From: Blautia sp.
GTDB lineage: Bacteria > Bacillota > Clostridia > Lachnospirales > Lachnospiraceae
DNA: 64,000 nt
Direction: 5' to 3'
Assembly: GCA_022777285.1 (NCBI GenBank)
Contig: JALFGN010000058.1
Span: 1-64,000 of the forward strand
In this document: positions 41,570-51,942 of the stretch, in pieces
Numbering within the stretch: the first letter of the stretch is position 1
How the letters are laid out: every line of letters starts with the position of its first letter
The notes under the pieces: generated by a model
What the model was told of the DNA's origin: nothing
Databases searched by the model: none
The model's input: only the letters and a program-made list of their open reading frames with translations
Made by a program: the position numbers and the translations under genes

Positions 41570-41819
41570 TGTTACATTTGTTATGATGATTTTAGTGATT
41601 GCATTGATGGTGGGAAGCCATAGCCTAAGTGCCAAAATAGACGGATATAAAGAGCAGAAACAGGAAGTTTGTGACAAAATAGAGGAAGAACAGAAAAGAA
41701 CAGAAGAGATTGATCAGTTGAAAGAGTATATGCAGAGTGATGAATATGCCAGAGAAGTTGCCAGAAATAAGCTGGGACTTGTAGGAGAAGACGAGATCAT
41801 TTTCAAGGAACAAGAGTAG
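41520..41819 (+). CDS. divIC: Septum formation initiator DivIC/FtsB-like
   Basis: TM then coiled coil; DEYAREVARNKLGLVGEDEIIFKEQE. Confidence 0.88.
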   Translation: MRKKKKRNQQNLIAMCSVTFVMMILVIALMVGSHSLSAKIDGYKEQKQEVCDKIEEEQKRTEEIDQLKEYMQSDEYAREVARNKLGLVGEDEIIFKEQE

Positions 41820-41828
41820 AGAAAATTT

Positions 41829-41894
41829 TGTCAAAAACTTTTTGCGATTTACAGCCTGTTTTTGACAAAAAATAAGAGAAGAAGCATCTATAAT
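41829..41894 (+). promoter_or_regulatory. spoIIE promoter, 21-bp spacer, with 0A-box-like repeats
   Basis: TGTCAAA 41829-41835, TTTGACA 41861-41867; TTGACA-N21-TATAAT. Confidence 0.55.
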
Positions 41895-41937
41895 ACTCTT
41901 TTGACAGCGATAGCTGATTCAGGGGAGGGATACGAAG

Positions 41938-43425
41938 ATGCAGGAATGGATCATTGCCATGCTCGTAGTCAGCGCCCTGTTGATACTGCGAGACATGGCA
42001 AAAACTGTTTTTTCAGACATGAAAAAAAGTGCAGCAACACTGGTATACGAACAGCATCCGCAAAAAGAAAAACTGCAGCGTTATGCACGTTCTTTTCAGC
42101 GGTTGGCAGACAGCTTTTACGGGATGCCATATCGAAAGGATTATCTGAGCAGCGGAGAAATCGAGGATATGATCAATCAGTTGAAAGCATATCCTTGTGG
42201 CACTTGTGCGGCCTATTCTGTCTGTTGGGACCAACAGCCCATACAGTCTTTTCAGAAACTGTATCAGATTTTGCGCCTGATTGAGGAGATGGATGAAGAG
42301 AAACTGATGAGTGCCCGGTCGGAACTGACAGATTCTTGTATCAGTCAGGGAAAAATGATACAGGAAATGCTGAAACTGATGGAACAGTCCCGTCAAAATC
42401 TGGTCTGGAATAATAAGCTGCTGGAAAACAGAATGGCAGTAGCAGAGCAACTGGGTGAAATGGCAAAACTCATGAAAAAGCTGTCTGTAGATTTATTTGA
42501 TATTATACCTGTGGATGCTGTTTTTCAGGAAGAACTGAAAAGAAGATTGAAGAAAAAGCATATTTATGCGAAAAATATCTGGATGTTAGAGCATCCGGAT
42601 AAGCGTGTACAATATTTTTGCGAATTGTATACAAAAGGAAGCCGCTGCATATCTGCTTCGGAGGCAGCAGTCACTCTTTCCGGAATGAGCGGATGCAGAA
42701 TGACTCCCAAAATGGAAGGCAAAGTGCTGATTACGAAAGAACTGACTACCATCAGCTTTGTGGAGGATGTAAATTTCCGGGTATTGTATGGAGCTGCTAA
42801 AGTGACGAAGGATAAAGAGAATATATCCGGTGACAACTATATGTGCATTACAGAGGATGACGGACAGTTTTTTATGTGTCTGTCAGACGGTATGGGATCG
42901 GGCCTGGAAGCTTGTCGTGAAAGTGAAAAAGTTGTAGACTTGTTGGAGCAGCTGGTAGAATCCGGATTTTCCGGAGAAACGGCAGCCAGAATGGTAAATT
43001 CTGTTTTGAATCTGCAGACGCGCAACGGAAAATTTTCTACAGTAGATATTGGAATTGTTGATCTTTATTCCGGCATTTGTCATTTCCTTAAGGCAGGAGC
43101 TTCGGCAACCTTTATTAAGCGAGATCACTGGGTGGAAGCAATCTCATCGGAAAGTCCTGCACTTGGGCTTGTGTGCCAGGCAGATTATGAATCTTTCACA
43201 AAGAAACTTTATGATGGGGATTTTCTGATTATGGTTACCGATGGTGTACTGGATGGACTTCCTCCGGAACAGGCAGAGGATATCTTAAAGGAGATTATTC
43301 TGCAGACAAATGCCAATGCTGCTCAGGAACTGGGAAGAGGAATTCTGGAACGTGTATTGTCGCTTTGTGAATATAAAGCAGCAGATGATATGACTGTGCT
43401 GGCAGCAGGTATATGGAAGAAATAG
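41938..43425 (+). CDS. spoIIE: SpoIIE-like PP2C serine phosphatase, short form
   Basis: SGDNYMCITEDDGQFFMCLSDGMGSGLEACRESEKVVDLLEQL; locus order; only one N-terminal TM. Confidence 0.85.
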   Translation: MQEWIIAMLVVSALLILRDMAKTVFSDMKKSAATLVYEQHPQKEKLQRYARSFQRLADSFYGMPYRKDYLSSGEIEDMINQLKAYPCGTCAAYSVCWDQQPIQSFQKLYQILRLIEEMDEEKLMSARSELTDSCISQGKMIQEMLKLMEQSRQNLVWNNKLLENRMAVAEQLGEMAKLMKKLSVDLFDIIPVDAVFQEELKRRLKKKHIYAKNIWMLEHPDKRVQYFCELYTKGSRCISASEAAVTLSGMSGCRMTPKMEGKVLITKELTTISFVEDVNFRVLYGAAKVTKDKENISGDNYMCITEDDGQFFMCLSDGMGSGLEACRESEKVVDLLEQLVESGFSGETAARMVNSVLNLQTRNGKFSTVDIGIVDLYSGICHFLKAGASATFIKRDHWVEAISSESPALGLVCQADYESFTKKLYDGDFLIMVTDGVLDGLPPEQAEDILKEIILQTNANAAQELGRGILERVLSLCEYKAADDMTVLAAGIWKK

Positions 43426-43447
43426 AAAGGGTTTAATAGAATCTACA

Positions 43448-44809
43448 ATGAATCTGGATAAAGAAATGGAAAAACAAGTATTTTCTTATATAGAAAGATA
43501 CAAGATGATAGAAACAGGCGACCGGGTGATCGTAGGAGTTTCCGGTGGAGCAGATTCGGTATGTCTGTTGTTTTTATTAAAGGAATACAGAAAGAGAAAA
43601 GACTTTACGCTGGAAGTCGTGCATGTAAATCATCAAATTCGCCAGGAAGAAGCAAAAAGGGACGAAACGTTTGTGGAAAATCTGTGCAGACGTATGCAGA
43701 TTCCTTGCACGGTCTATTCTTATCCGGTGCCGCAAATTGCCAGAGAAAAGCATATGACAGAAGAGGAAGCGGGACGTATGGTGCGTCAGAAAGCCTTTTG
43801 TACTTGCATGCATCAGGGAAAATCAGGAAAGACAGCACTGGCTCATCACAGAGATGATCTTGCAGAAACCATGATTCACAATCTGGTACGGGGAAGCGGA
43901 ATCAACGGAATGGCAGGAATCCGGCCGGTAACAAAAATCAATCATATGTGTGTGATTCGTCCTTTACTGGAAATCGGAAAAGAAGAAATGAAGGACTGGC
44001 TGATTCGGCGACAGATTTCCTGGGTGGAAGACAGTACCAACGAAGAACTGTCGTATACCCGGAATCGGATTCGACATAAGATCATACCGGAATTGACAAA
44101 GATTAATTCCAATGCAGTGGCACATATGGCAGATGCTGCCGGAACTTTTCTTCTGGCAGAGGAATATATTGGAAGTCAGGCGGATATGCTGTATAACAGA
44201 TATGTGAAGCAAAAAGAGAATACAATGGAAATCGACCGGGGACTCTTTGAAGAACATTTGCTGATGCAGTCTTATGTAATCCGAAAAGCGTTGGAAAGAT
44301 TAGCAGAACAAAAGAAAAATATTACTATGAACCATATTGAAGCAGTAAAAAAACTTGCAGCAGGCAGAAGCGGAAGTCGAGTTTCACTGGTATATGGGAT
44401 TACTGCATGGCAAAATTATGGAACGATCCGTCTGGTAAAGGGGAAAAGCGCTACGGAAGAGCTCCGGGAACTGGAAATAGAGATATTTCCCATGGAAAAC
44501 CAGCAAATTCAGGAAAAAAAGTATACGAAATGGTTTGATTATGATAAAATAGAAGAGACTCTGTGTGTTCGGAAACGGAAAACCGGGGACTTCCTTACTG
44601 TTACACGGGAAGGCGGAAGAAAAAAACTGAAGGATTATTTTATCGATTGTAAAATTCCAAGAGAAACGCGTGATAATATCACACTTTTAGCAGATGGTTC
44701 CCATATACTTTGGGTTGTGGGATATCGGATCAGTGAATATTATAAAGTTACCACAGGGACAAAAACAGTAATCAGAGTACATGTAAAAGGAGAAAACGAA
44801 AATGAGTGA
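43448..44809 (+). CDS. tilS: tRNA(Ile)-lysidine synthetase
   Basis: VIVGVSGGADSVCLLFLL P-loop; WVEDSTNEELSYTRNRIRH. Confidence 0.95.
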   Translation: MNLDKEMEKQVFSYIERYKMIETGDRVIVGVSGGADSVCLLFLLKEYRKRKDFTLEVVHVNHQIRQEEAKRDETFVENLCRRMQIPCTVYSYPVPQIAREKHMTEEEAGRMVRQKAFCTCMHQGKSGKTALAHHRDDLAETMIHNLVRGSGINGMAGIRPVTKINHMCVIRPLLEIGKEEMKDWLIRRQISWVEDSTNEELSYTRNRIRHKIIPELTKINSNAVAHMADAAGTFLLAEEYIGSQADMLYNRYVKQKENTMEIDRGLFEEHLLMQSYVIRKALERLAEQKKNITMNHIEAVKKLAAGRSGSRVSLVYGITAWQNYGTIRLVKGKSATEELRELEIEIFPMENQQIQEKKYTKWFDYDKIEETLCVRKRKTGDFLTVTREGGRKKLKDYFIDCKIPRETRDNITLLADGSHILWVVGYRISEYYKVTTGTKTVIRVHVKGENENE

Positions 44810-45323
44810 AGTAATCAGAGAATTGCTCAGCGAAGAAGTAGTAGCAGCAAAGATCAAAGAAATCGGACAGCAGATCACAAAGGATTATGAAGGAAAAGAA
44901 ATCCATTTAATCTGTGTTTTGAAAGGTGGAGTATTTTTTACCTGTGAACTGGCGAAACGAATTGAAGTGCCGGTAAGTCTGGACTTTATGTCTGTTTCCA
45001 GTTATGGGGACGATACGAAATCAAGCGGCGTTGTAAAAATTGTAAAGGATCTGGATGAAAGTATTGATGGAAAAGATATATTGATCGTGGAGGATATCAT
45101 TGATTCCGGCCGTACCCTGAGTTATCTGATTGAAATTCTGAAACAGAGAAATCCTTCCAGTATCCGTCTGTGTACCCTTCTTGATAAACCGGAAAGAAGA
45201 GTCAAAGATGTGAAAGTAGATTATGTATGCTTCAATATTCCGGATGAATTTGTTGTAGGATATGGATTGGATTATGCACAGAAATACAGAAATCTGCCAT
45301 TTATCGGTGTGGTGGAATTATAA
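44802..45323 (+). CDS. hpt: Hypoxanthine phosphoribosyltransferase
   Basis: ILIVEDIIDSGRTLSYLIEIL PRPP-binding motif. Confidence 0.95.
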   Translation: MSEVIRELLSEEVVAAKIKEIGQQITKDYEGKEIHLICVLKGGVFFTCELAKRIEVPVSLDFMSVSSYGDDTKSSGVVKIVKDLDESIDGKDILIVEDIIDSGRTLSYLIEILKQRNPSSIRLCTLLDKPERRVKDVKVDYVCFNIPDEFVVGYGLDYAQKYRNLPFIGVVEL

Positions 45324-45349
45324 GGAAGGCGTGAAAGGAGATACCAGAA

Positions 45350-47185
45350 TTGAATAAGCAGGCAAAGAGCTGGATTCCAAGTGTTCTGCTGCTGATTTTG
45401 CTGTTTGGAGGGGTATACTGGTTTATGACCAGACAATTTACGATTAATAACAGCTATTCTCAGCAGGATTTTTACGAATCCGTTCAGGATAAACAGGTAG
45501 TGGAGGTATATATCCATCCTAATAAGGAATATCCTACAGGACGTGTTAGTGTACAGCTGCAAAACGGAGATACGGTACAGTTTTACTCTCTTGATGTGAA
45601 GGAAATACAGGAGTATCTTGAGGGAAATGAGCAAGTGAAGCTGGAAATCGGTGATGTACCGGGCGATAATCTATTTATGTCATCCGTGCTTCCAATTCTC
45701 CTTGTAATGGGAATGGCATTTTTTATCATAAATATGATGAATCGTCAGATGTCCGGAGGCAGCAATGCAAAGATGATGAATTTCGGAAAAAGCCGGGCAA
45801 AAATGACAGTAGATAGCGAGAAACGGGTGACATTTAAAGATGTGGCAGGCCTGGAGGAAGAAAAAGAAGACCTTCAGGAAATTGTGGATTTTCTGAAGAG
45901 TCCGCAGAAGTACACAAAAGTAGGTGCCAGAATTCCGAAGGGTGTGATTCTGGTAGGACCTCCGGGAACAGGAAAGACTTTGCTTGCCAAGGCCGTAGCG
46001 GGAGAAGCAGGAGTGCCTTTTTTCTCGATTTCCGGTTCGGATTTTGTGGAAATGTTTGTAGGCGTAGGTGCATCCCGTGTGAGAGATTTATTTGAAGACG
46101 GGAAAAAGAATGCGCCCTGTATTATTTTTATTGATGAAATCGATGCAGTGGCAAGAAGACGTGGTACCGGTATGGGCGGTGGACATGACGAGAGAGAACA
46201 GACACTGAATCAACTCCTTGTAGAAATGGATGGATTCGGCGTAAATGAAGGCATTATTGTTATGGCTGCTACCAACCGTGTGGATATTCTGGATCCGGCT
46301 ATTCTTCGTCCCGGAAGATTTGACCGCAAAGTAGGTGTTGGAAGGCCGGATGTGAAAGGCAGAGAAGAAATTCTGAAAGTGCATGCCAGAAAGAAACCGC
46401 TGGGAGAAGATGTGGATCTTCACGAAGTGGCAAGGACAACAGCCGGATTTACAGGAGCAGATCTGGAAAATCTTATGAATGAAGCTGCAATTCTTACCGC
46501 CAAAGATGGAAGATATTATCTGACACAGCAGGATATCCGTCAGGCATTTATTAAGGTAGGAATTGGTGCAGAGAAAAGAAGCCGCGTGATTTCTGAAAAA
46601 GAGAAGAAAATTACGGCTTATCATGAAGCAGGGCATGCAATTTTGTTCCATTTGCTTCCGGATATGGGACCGGTCCATACAATTTCCATTATTCCTACAG
46701 GAATCGGGGCAGCAGGTTACACGATGCCTTTACCGGAACAGGATGAAATGTTTAACAGCAAAAATAAAATGCTGGAAAATATTATTGTTGACTTAGGCGG
46801 AAGAGTAGCAGAAGAGTTGATTTTTCAAGATGTGACTACCGGTGCTTCCCAGGATATCAAACAGGCTACACAGCTTGCAAGAGCGATGGTTACACAATAT
46901 GGTATGTCGGATAAGGTAGGCTTGATCAATTACGGAAGTGATGAAGATGAAGTATTCATCGGACGTGATCTGGCTCATGCAAGAAATTATGGAGAACAGA
47001 CAGCAGCTGTAATTGACAGTGAAGTGAAGCGTATCATTGATGAAGCATATGAAGAGGCCAGAAAACTGATTAGTTCGCATCTGGATGTACTTCATAAATG
47101 TGTGGAATTGCTTCTTGAAAAAGAAAAAATCGGAAGAGAAGAATTTGAAGGTCTTTTTTCTGAAAAAGTGGATGCAGAGAGCTAA
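45350..47185 (+). CDS. ftsH: ATP-dependent zinc metalloprotease FtsH
   Basis: TTG start; [52 protein letters not shown]. Confidence 0.97.
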   Translation: MNKQAKSWIPSVLLLILLFGGVYWFMTRQFTINNSYSQQDFYESVQDKQVVEVYIHPNKEYPTGRVSVQLQNGDTVQFYSLDVKEIQEYLEGNEQVKLEIGDVPGDNLFMSSVLPILLVMGMAFFIINMMNRQMSGGSNAKMMNFGKSRAKMTVDSEKRVTFKDVAGLEEEKEDLQEIVDFLKSPQKYTKVGARIPKGVILVGPPGTGKTLLAKAVAGEAGVPFFSISGSDFVEMFVGVGASRVRDLFEDGKKNAPCIIFIDEIDAVARRRGTGMGGGHDEREQTLNQLLVEMDGFGVNEGIIVMAATNRVDILDPAILRPGRFDRKVGVGRPDVKGREEILKVHARKKPLGEDVDLHEVARTTAGFTGADLENLMNEAAILTAKDGRYYLTQQDIRQAFIKVGIGAEKRSRVISEKEKKITAYHEAGHAILFHLLPDMGPVHTISIIPTGIGAAGYTMPLPEQDEMFNSKNKMLENIIVDLGGRVAEELIFQDVTTGASQDIKQATQLARAMVTQYGMSDKVGLINYGSDEDEVFIGRDLAHARNYGEQTAAVIDSEVKRIIDEAYEEARKLISSHLDVLHKCVELLLEKEKIGREEFEGLFSEKVDAES

Positions 47186-47320
47186 AAGGAGGTTTTTGGG
47201 AGTGCTTTGTGTAGAATTTACGAAAGAGTAAAGTGGGCATGGAAAATGCGTATGTGAAAATAGTCAAAAAAACGCCAAAAAAAAATACAAGATTGTGCAC
47301 ACTTTTTCTTCGCTACATGC

Positions 47321-47430
47321 TATTATAATAACTGTAAAAACCCCCCAATACATTATATAGTTTTTGCTACACCCCATAAGAAGAAATACCTTCTCCAAAA
47401 GAGGCAGTCAATCGGCTGTCTCTTTTACTT
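47321..47430 (+). ncRNA. Putative small C-rich RNA between ftsH and GH13 gene
   Basis: Extended -10 TGCTATTAT 47318-47326; C-rich AAAAACCCCCC and ACACCCC; hairpin AAAAGAGGCAG/CTGTCTCTTTT 47397-47427. Confidence 0.35.
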
Positions 47431-47545
47431 TACAGAGCAATTATAGGGCAATCGCTGCTGTTCTCTGAGAATGGATAAAGATAACAGATAATAGGCAGTG
47501 TCATTGTTTAAATCTACAAAAATATGAGACTTTGTGTAAAGAAGG

Positions 47546-47574
47546 TTGTATTTAAATGTGTGGTAGGGTAAAAT
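47546..47574 (+). promoter_or_regulatory. Promoter for GH13 gene
   Basis: TTGTAT-N17-TAAAAT. Confidence 0.5.
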
Positions 47575-47659
47575 GTAATTTATCCGATTAACAAATAAGT
47601 AATTCCAAAAAATCAGACGACAGCTTATGTAGTTCCGATGGATAGGAAAGGGATTCAAT

Positions 47660-49789
47660 ATGAATTACGAGAACATAAAAAATGTGCAGAAAATTCAGGA
47701 ATATGTTACAAACATGCGCCCGGCTTTTAATAAAAGAGCAGTTTTTAGTGATGAGACAGAAGATTACCGTACACCCTTCGAACCAGAACCGGGTGATTTG
47801 GTTCATATAAAAATACGTACAAAAAAGAACAATGTGGATATGATTTATCTGGTGTTTGAAGAACAGCGGGAAGTGATGCAGCGAGTTTCTTCAAAAGATG
47901 GATTCGATTATTATGAAGCAGTGATTCCGGTGGGCACAGAAACCGTACGGTATTATTTTGAAATCTATTCCGGTAAGATTCAGTGTTTTTATAATCGTTT
48001 TGGAGTAGTAAAAGAGATTGATGAACATTATTCTTTTGGAATCGTTCCGGGATTTAAGACACCGGAATGGGCAAAAGGTGCAGTCATGTATCAGATTTTT
48101 GTGGATCGATTCTGTAATGGGGATCCTTCTAATGATGTAGTGACCAATGAGTATGCTTATATTTCCGCACCGGTACAGCATGTGGATGACTGGAATCGTC
48201 CGCCACAGGCAATGGATGTGCGTGATTTTTACGGAGGTGACCTGCAGGGTGTCTGGGATAAGCTGGATTATCTGCAGGATCTTGGCGTGGATGTCATTTA
48301 TTTTAATCCGATTTTTGTATCACCTTCCAATCATAAATACGATATACAGGATTATGATTATATTGACCCGCATTATGGAAAAATTGTCAATGACGGGGGA
48401 GATCCGCTTAATTGGGGAGATCAGGAAAATGCCCACGCATCAAAATATATTAAGCGTGTTGCCGATTATGAAAATCTGGAAGCCAGCAATGAGTTTTTTG
48501 CCCGGTTTGTGGAAGAAGTGCACAAAAGAGGAATGAAAGTAATTCTGGACGGGGTATTTAATCATTGCGGATCATTTAATAAATGGCTGGACAGAGAGCG
48601 AATTTATGAACATCAGCAAGGATATGAAAAAGGGGCATTTGTGGATGCATCCAGCCCTTACCGAACCTTTTTCCGTTTTCATAATGAAAACAGTTGGCCA
48701 TATAATACCTTTTATGATGGCTGGTGGGGACATGATACCCTTCCAAAATTGAATTATGAAGATTCCCCCATGTTATATGATTATATTATGAAAATTGCCA
48801 GAAAGTGGGTATCACCGCCCTATAATGTAGATGGATGGCGTCTGGATGTAGCAGCAGATCTTGGACACAGCAATGAATATAATCATCAATTCTGGAGAGA
48901 TTTCCGGAAAAATGTAAAAGAAGCCAATCCTAATGCAATCATTCTGGCCGAACACTATGGAGAGGCCAAGAGTTGGCTTGAGGGAGATCAATGGGATACC
49001 GTCATGAACTATGACGCATTCATGGAGCCGATTACCTGGTTTTTGACCGGTATGGAAAAACACAGCGATGAGTACAGCGAGGGAATGCTGGGAAACAGTG
49101 ACTGTTTTATCAGTGCTATGAAATATCATATGGCAAGTTTTTATGCGCCCTCTCTTATGACAGCTATGAATGAACTCTCAAATCATGATCATTCCCGTTT
49201 TCTTACAAGGACCAATCATAAGGTGGGAAGAGTCGGTCAGTTGGGATCCGAGGCTGCTTCAGAAGGAATCAACAAAGCAATTTTCCGGGAAGCGGTAGTT
49301 ATGCAGATGACCTGGCCGGGAGCACCGACAGTTTATTATGGAGATGAAGCGGGTGTGTGCGGATTTACGGATCCGGATAATCGAAGAACCTATCCATGGA
49401 GACAGGAAGATCACGAATTGATTGCATTTCATAAAGCAATGATTGCCATTCATAAAGAAAACAAAGAATTGCTTACCGGTTCTTTGAAGTTCCTTACAAA
49501 TGATTATCAGTTTTTGAGTTACGGACGATTTACGAATCAGGAGAAGAGTGTGATCGTCATTAATAACAGTGAAGAAAGTAAAACGGTGGAATTATCTGTA
49601 TGGGAGCTGGGAATTTCAAGAATAAGAGATAGTCATTTTACCCAGTTGATTGTTACCGGTGATTTTGGATACAGTCTGATCAAAAAAGTACATGTATGCA
49701 AAGGCGGAGTGCTTCGTCTTGTTTTGCCTTCTCATGGTGCAATGGTGTTAAAACATTCCAAGAACAATGGTGTTAAAGTTGACAGATGA
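47660..49789 (+). CDS. GH13 alpha-amylase/neopullulanase-like glycosidase
   Basis: YQIFVDRFCNGDPSND, VILDGVFNHCG, VDGWRLDVAADLG, ELSNHDHSRF. Confidence 0.92.
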   Translation: MNYENIKNVQKIQEYVTNMRPAFNKRAVFSDETEDYRTPFEPEPGDLVHIKIRTKKNNVDMIYLVFEEQREVMQRVSSKDGFDYYEAVIPVGTETVRYYFEIYSGKIQCFYNRFGVVKEIDEHYSFGIVPGFKTPEWAKGAVMYQIFVDRFCNGDPSNDVVTNEYAYISAPVQHVDDWNRPPQAMDVRDFYGGDLQGVWDKLDYLQDLGVDVIYFNPIFVSPSNHKYDIQDYDYIDPHYGKIVNDGGDPLNWGDQENAHASKYIKRVADYENLEASNEFFARFVEEVHKRGMKVILDGVFNHCGSFNKWLDRERIYEHQQGYEKGAFVDASSPYRTFFRFHNENSWPYNTFYDGWWGHDTLPKLNYEDSPMLYDYIMKIARKWVSPPYNVDGWRLDVAADLGHSNEYNHQFWRDFRKNVKEANPNAIILAEHYGEAKSWLEGDQWDTVMNYDAFMEPITWFLTGMEKHSDEYSEGMLGNSDCFISAMKYHMASFYAPSLMTAMNELSNHDHSRFLTRTNHKVGRVGQLGSEAASEGINKAIFREAVVMQMTWPGAPTVYYGDEAGVCGFTDPDNRRTYPWRQEDHELIAFHKAMIAIHKENKELLTGSLKFLTNDYQFLSYGRFTNQEKSVIVINNSEESKTVELSVWELGISRIRDSHFTQLIVTGDFGYSLIKKVHVCKGGVLRLVLPSHGAMVLKHSKNNGVKVDR

Positions 49790-49819
49790 ACAGGAGTCTG
49801 TTATACTAATTAATCATAT

Positions 49820-50130
49820 AGAAGAAATGCATAGACGGGGAGGAGTACATACTTGACCAGTTTTCAGAGAGAAGATGGCAGGTGAAAATCTTCAGCCAGG
49901 AAGTATGGAAGTAGCCTCTGAGCAGTGAGCCGAACGAGAAGATTCAGCAGCAGAGAATCAGATTCAGTAGACCTCAACGTAATTTTCCGACGTTATAAGG
50001 AAAGCGATATCGTTAAGAACTGGAAAGTCTTTTCCGTATCGGCAGAGTGCAGGAAGAAATTCCTGAATTTAGGTGGTAACACGGATTATTGATTCGCCCT
50101 AAACCAGAAGTCACTGGTTTAGGGCTTTTA
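49820..50130 (+). promoter_or_regulatory. T-box riboswitch/leader, valine-type specifier (GUA), upstream of ilvB
   Basis: AGTA...GAA-GTA-G specifier loop between CATACTT/AAGTATG and GAGG/CCTC stems; T-box AATTTAGGTGGTAACACGG; terminator GCCCTAAACCAG..CTGGTTTAGGGCTTTTA. Confidence 0.9.
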
Positions 50131-50202
50131 TTATGTCAGAGGAAAGTAGTTTGGATTTTCCTGTAACATAATAAAATTTACAGAGAAGGAGGATCTTACA
50201 TT

Positions 50203-51921
50203 ATGAAAGGAACGGAGTTATTTGTAAAGGCGCTTCAAAAAGAAGGGATTGATTATTTGTTTGCGTATCCGGGTGGTTATGCAATTGATATTTTCGATGA
50301 GTTGTATAAGCAGGATTCGATTCAAGTCATTCTTCCGCGTCATGAACAGGGACTGGTGCATGCAGCAGATGGTTATGCAAGAGCAACCGGAAGAACGGGT
50401 GTCTGTCTTGTGACAAGCGGTCCCGGAGCTACCAATCTGGTAACCGGTATTGCGACGGCCAATTATGACAGCGTTCCACTGGTATGTTTTACGGGACAGG
50501 TACCTACCAATCTGATTGGAAACGATGCTTTTCAGGAAGTAGATATTGTCGGAATTACCCGCAGTATCTGTAAATATGCAGTAACGGTAAGAAAAAGAGA
50601 AGATCTTGGAAGGATTATCAAAGAAGCATTTTATATTGCCAACACTGGAAAAAAAGGTCCGGTACTGGTAGATCTTCCAAAGGATGTCATGTTGGAGGAG
50701 GGAGATGATCTTTATCCGAAAGAAGTGAATATCCGTGGTTATAAACCCAGCAAAGGGGTTCATATGGGACAGCTTAAGAAAGCAATCAGTCTGTTAAAAG
50801 AAGCAGAAAAGCCGTTATTCCTGATGGGTGGTGGTGTAAATATCGCAAGAGCCAATCCGGAGGCACTTGCGCTTGCCGAGGCCACGGGTATTCCGGTTAT
50901 CACTACAATCATGGGAAAAGGAGCGCTTCCTACCAATCATCCTTTGTATGTGGGAAATGTAGGGATGCATGGCTGTTATGCTGCAAATCATGCAATCAGT
51001 GAATGTGATGTTCTGTTTTCTATTGGTACAAGATTCAATGACCGTATTACAGGGAAAATTGAAGAGTTCGCAAAAAATGCAAAAATTGTTCATATTGATA
51101 TTGATACAGCATCCATATCAAGGAATATTCAGGTAGATATTCCGATTGTAGCAGATGCAAAAGAAGCAATGGGAGCAATGCTGAAACATGTAAAAAACTG
51201 GGAAAATAAAGAGTGGCTGGCACAGATTCAAGGTTGGAAGAAAGAACATCCACTGGATATGAGGTCAGATAAAGGTATTACACCGGAGAAAATTATCAAA
51301 TGTATGAATGAGCAGTTTGAAGAAGCCATTGTGGTAACCGATGTAGGGCAGCATCAGATGTGGGTGACCCAGTATCTGGAAATGGATGAGAAGAAAAAGC
51401 TTCTGACTTCCGGCGGTCTTGGAACGATGGGATATGGACTTCCGGCAGCCTTGGGTGCCCAGTTTGCATATCCGGATACACCGGTAATCTGTGTGGCTGG
51501 AGATGGCGGAATCCAGATGAATATTCAGGAACTGGCAACGGCAACTGCTTACGGTCTTCCGGTGATCATCTGTATTTTCAACAACAGTTATCTTGGAATG
51601 GTACGACAGTGGCAGCAGCTCTTTTACGGAAAACGTTATTCTTCTACCTGTACAAGACGAAGAAAATCCTGCAGTGCCACCTGCAAAGGGCCAGGTCCTC
51701 AGTGCCCGAAATATGAACCGGATTTTGTAAAACTGGCAGAAAGTTATGAGGGATATGGAATGCGGATTGAAAAAGAAGAAGAGATCGAAAAAGCGTTCCG
51801 TTTTGCCATGGAACACAGGGATGCACCGACAATCCTGGAGTTTATAATTGACAGTGAAGAATTGGTACTTCCTATGGTGCAGGGCGGACAGGCTCTGGAT
51901 CATATGATACTGGAATGTTAG
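50203..51921 (+). CDS. ilvB: Acetolactate synthase large subunit
   Basis: FAYPGGYAIDIFDELY, LVTSGPGATNLVTGIATANYDSVP, TPP motif GDGGIQMNIQELATATAYGLPVIICIFNN. Confidence 0.96.
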   Translation: MKGTELFVKALQKEGIDYLFAYPGGYAIDIFDELYKQDSIQVILPRHEQGLVHAADGYARATGRTGVCLVTSGPGATNLVTGIATANYDSVPLVCFTGQVPTNLIGNDAFQEVDIVGITRSICKYAVTVRKREDLGRIIKEAFYIANTGKKGPVLVDLPKDVMLEEGDDLYPKEVNIRGYKPSKGVHMGQLKKAISLLKEAEKPLFLMGGGVNIARANPEALALAEATGIPVITTIMGKGALPTNHPLYVGNVGMHGCYAANHAISECDVLFSIGTRFNDRITGKIEEFAKNAKIVHIDIDTASISRNIQVDIPIVADAKEAMGAMLKHVKNWENKEWLAQIQGWKKEHPLDMRSDKGITPEKIIKCMNEQFEEAIVVTDVGQHQMWVTQYLEMDEKKKLLTSGGLGTMGYGLPAALGAQFAYPDTPVICVAGDGGIQMNIQELATATAYGLPVIICIFNNSYLGMVRQWQQLFYGKRYSSTCTRRRKSCSATCKGPGPQCPKYEPDFVKLAESYEGYGMRIEKEEEIEKAFRFAMEHRDAPTILEFIIDSEELVLPMVQGGQALDHMILEC

Positions 51922-51942
51922 GACGATTAGGAGGAAAAAAAG

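Noticed and set aside
41862-42284. 140-aa ORF overlapping the spoIIE start
   Set aside because: Out of frame with confident SpoIIE-like CDS; begins inside the promoter
51265-51903. 212-aa minus-strand ORF
   Set aside because: Antisense to ilvB
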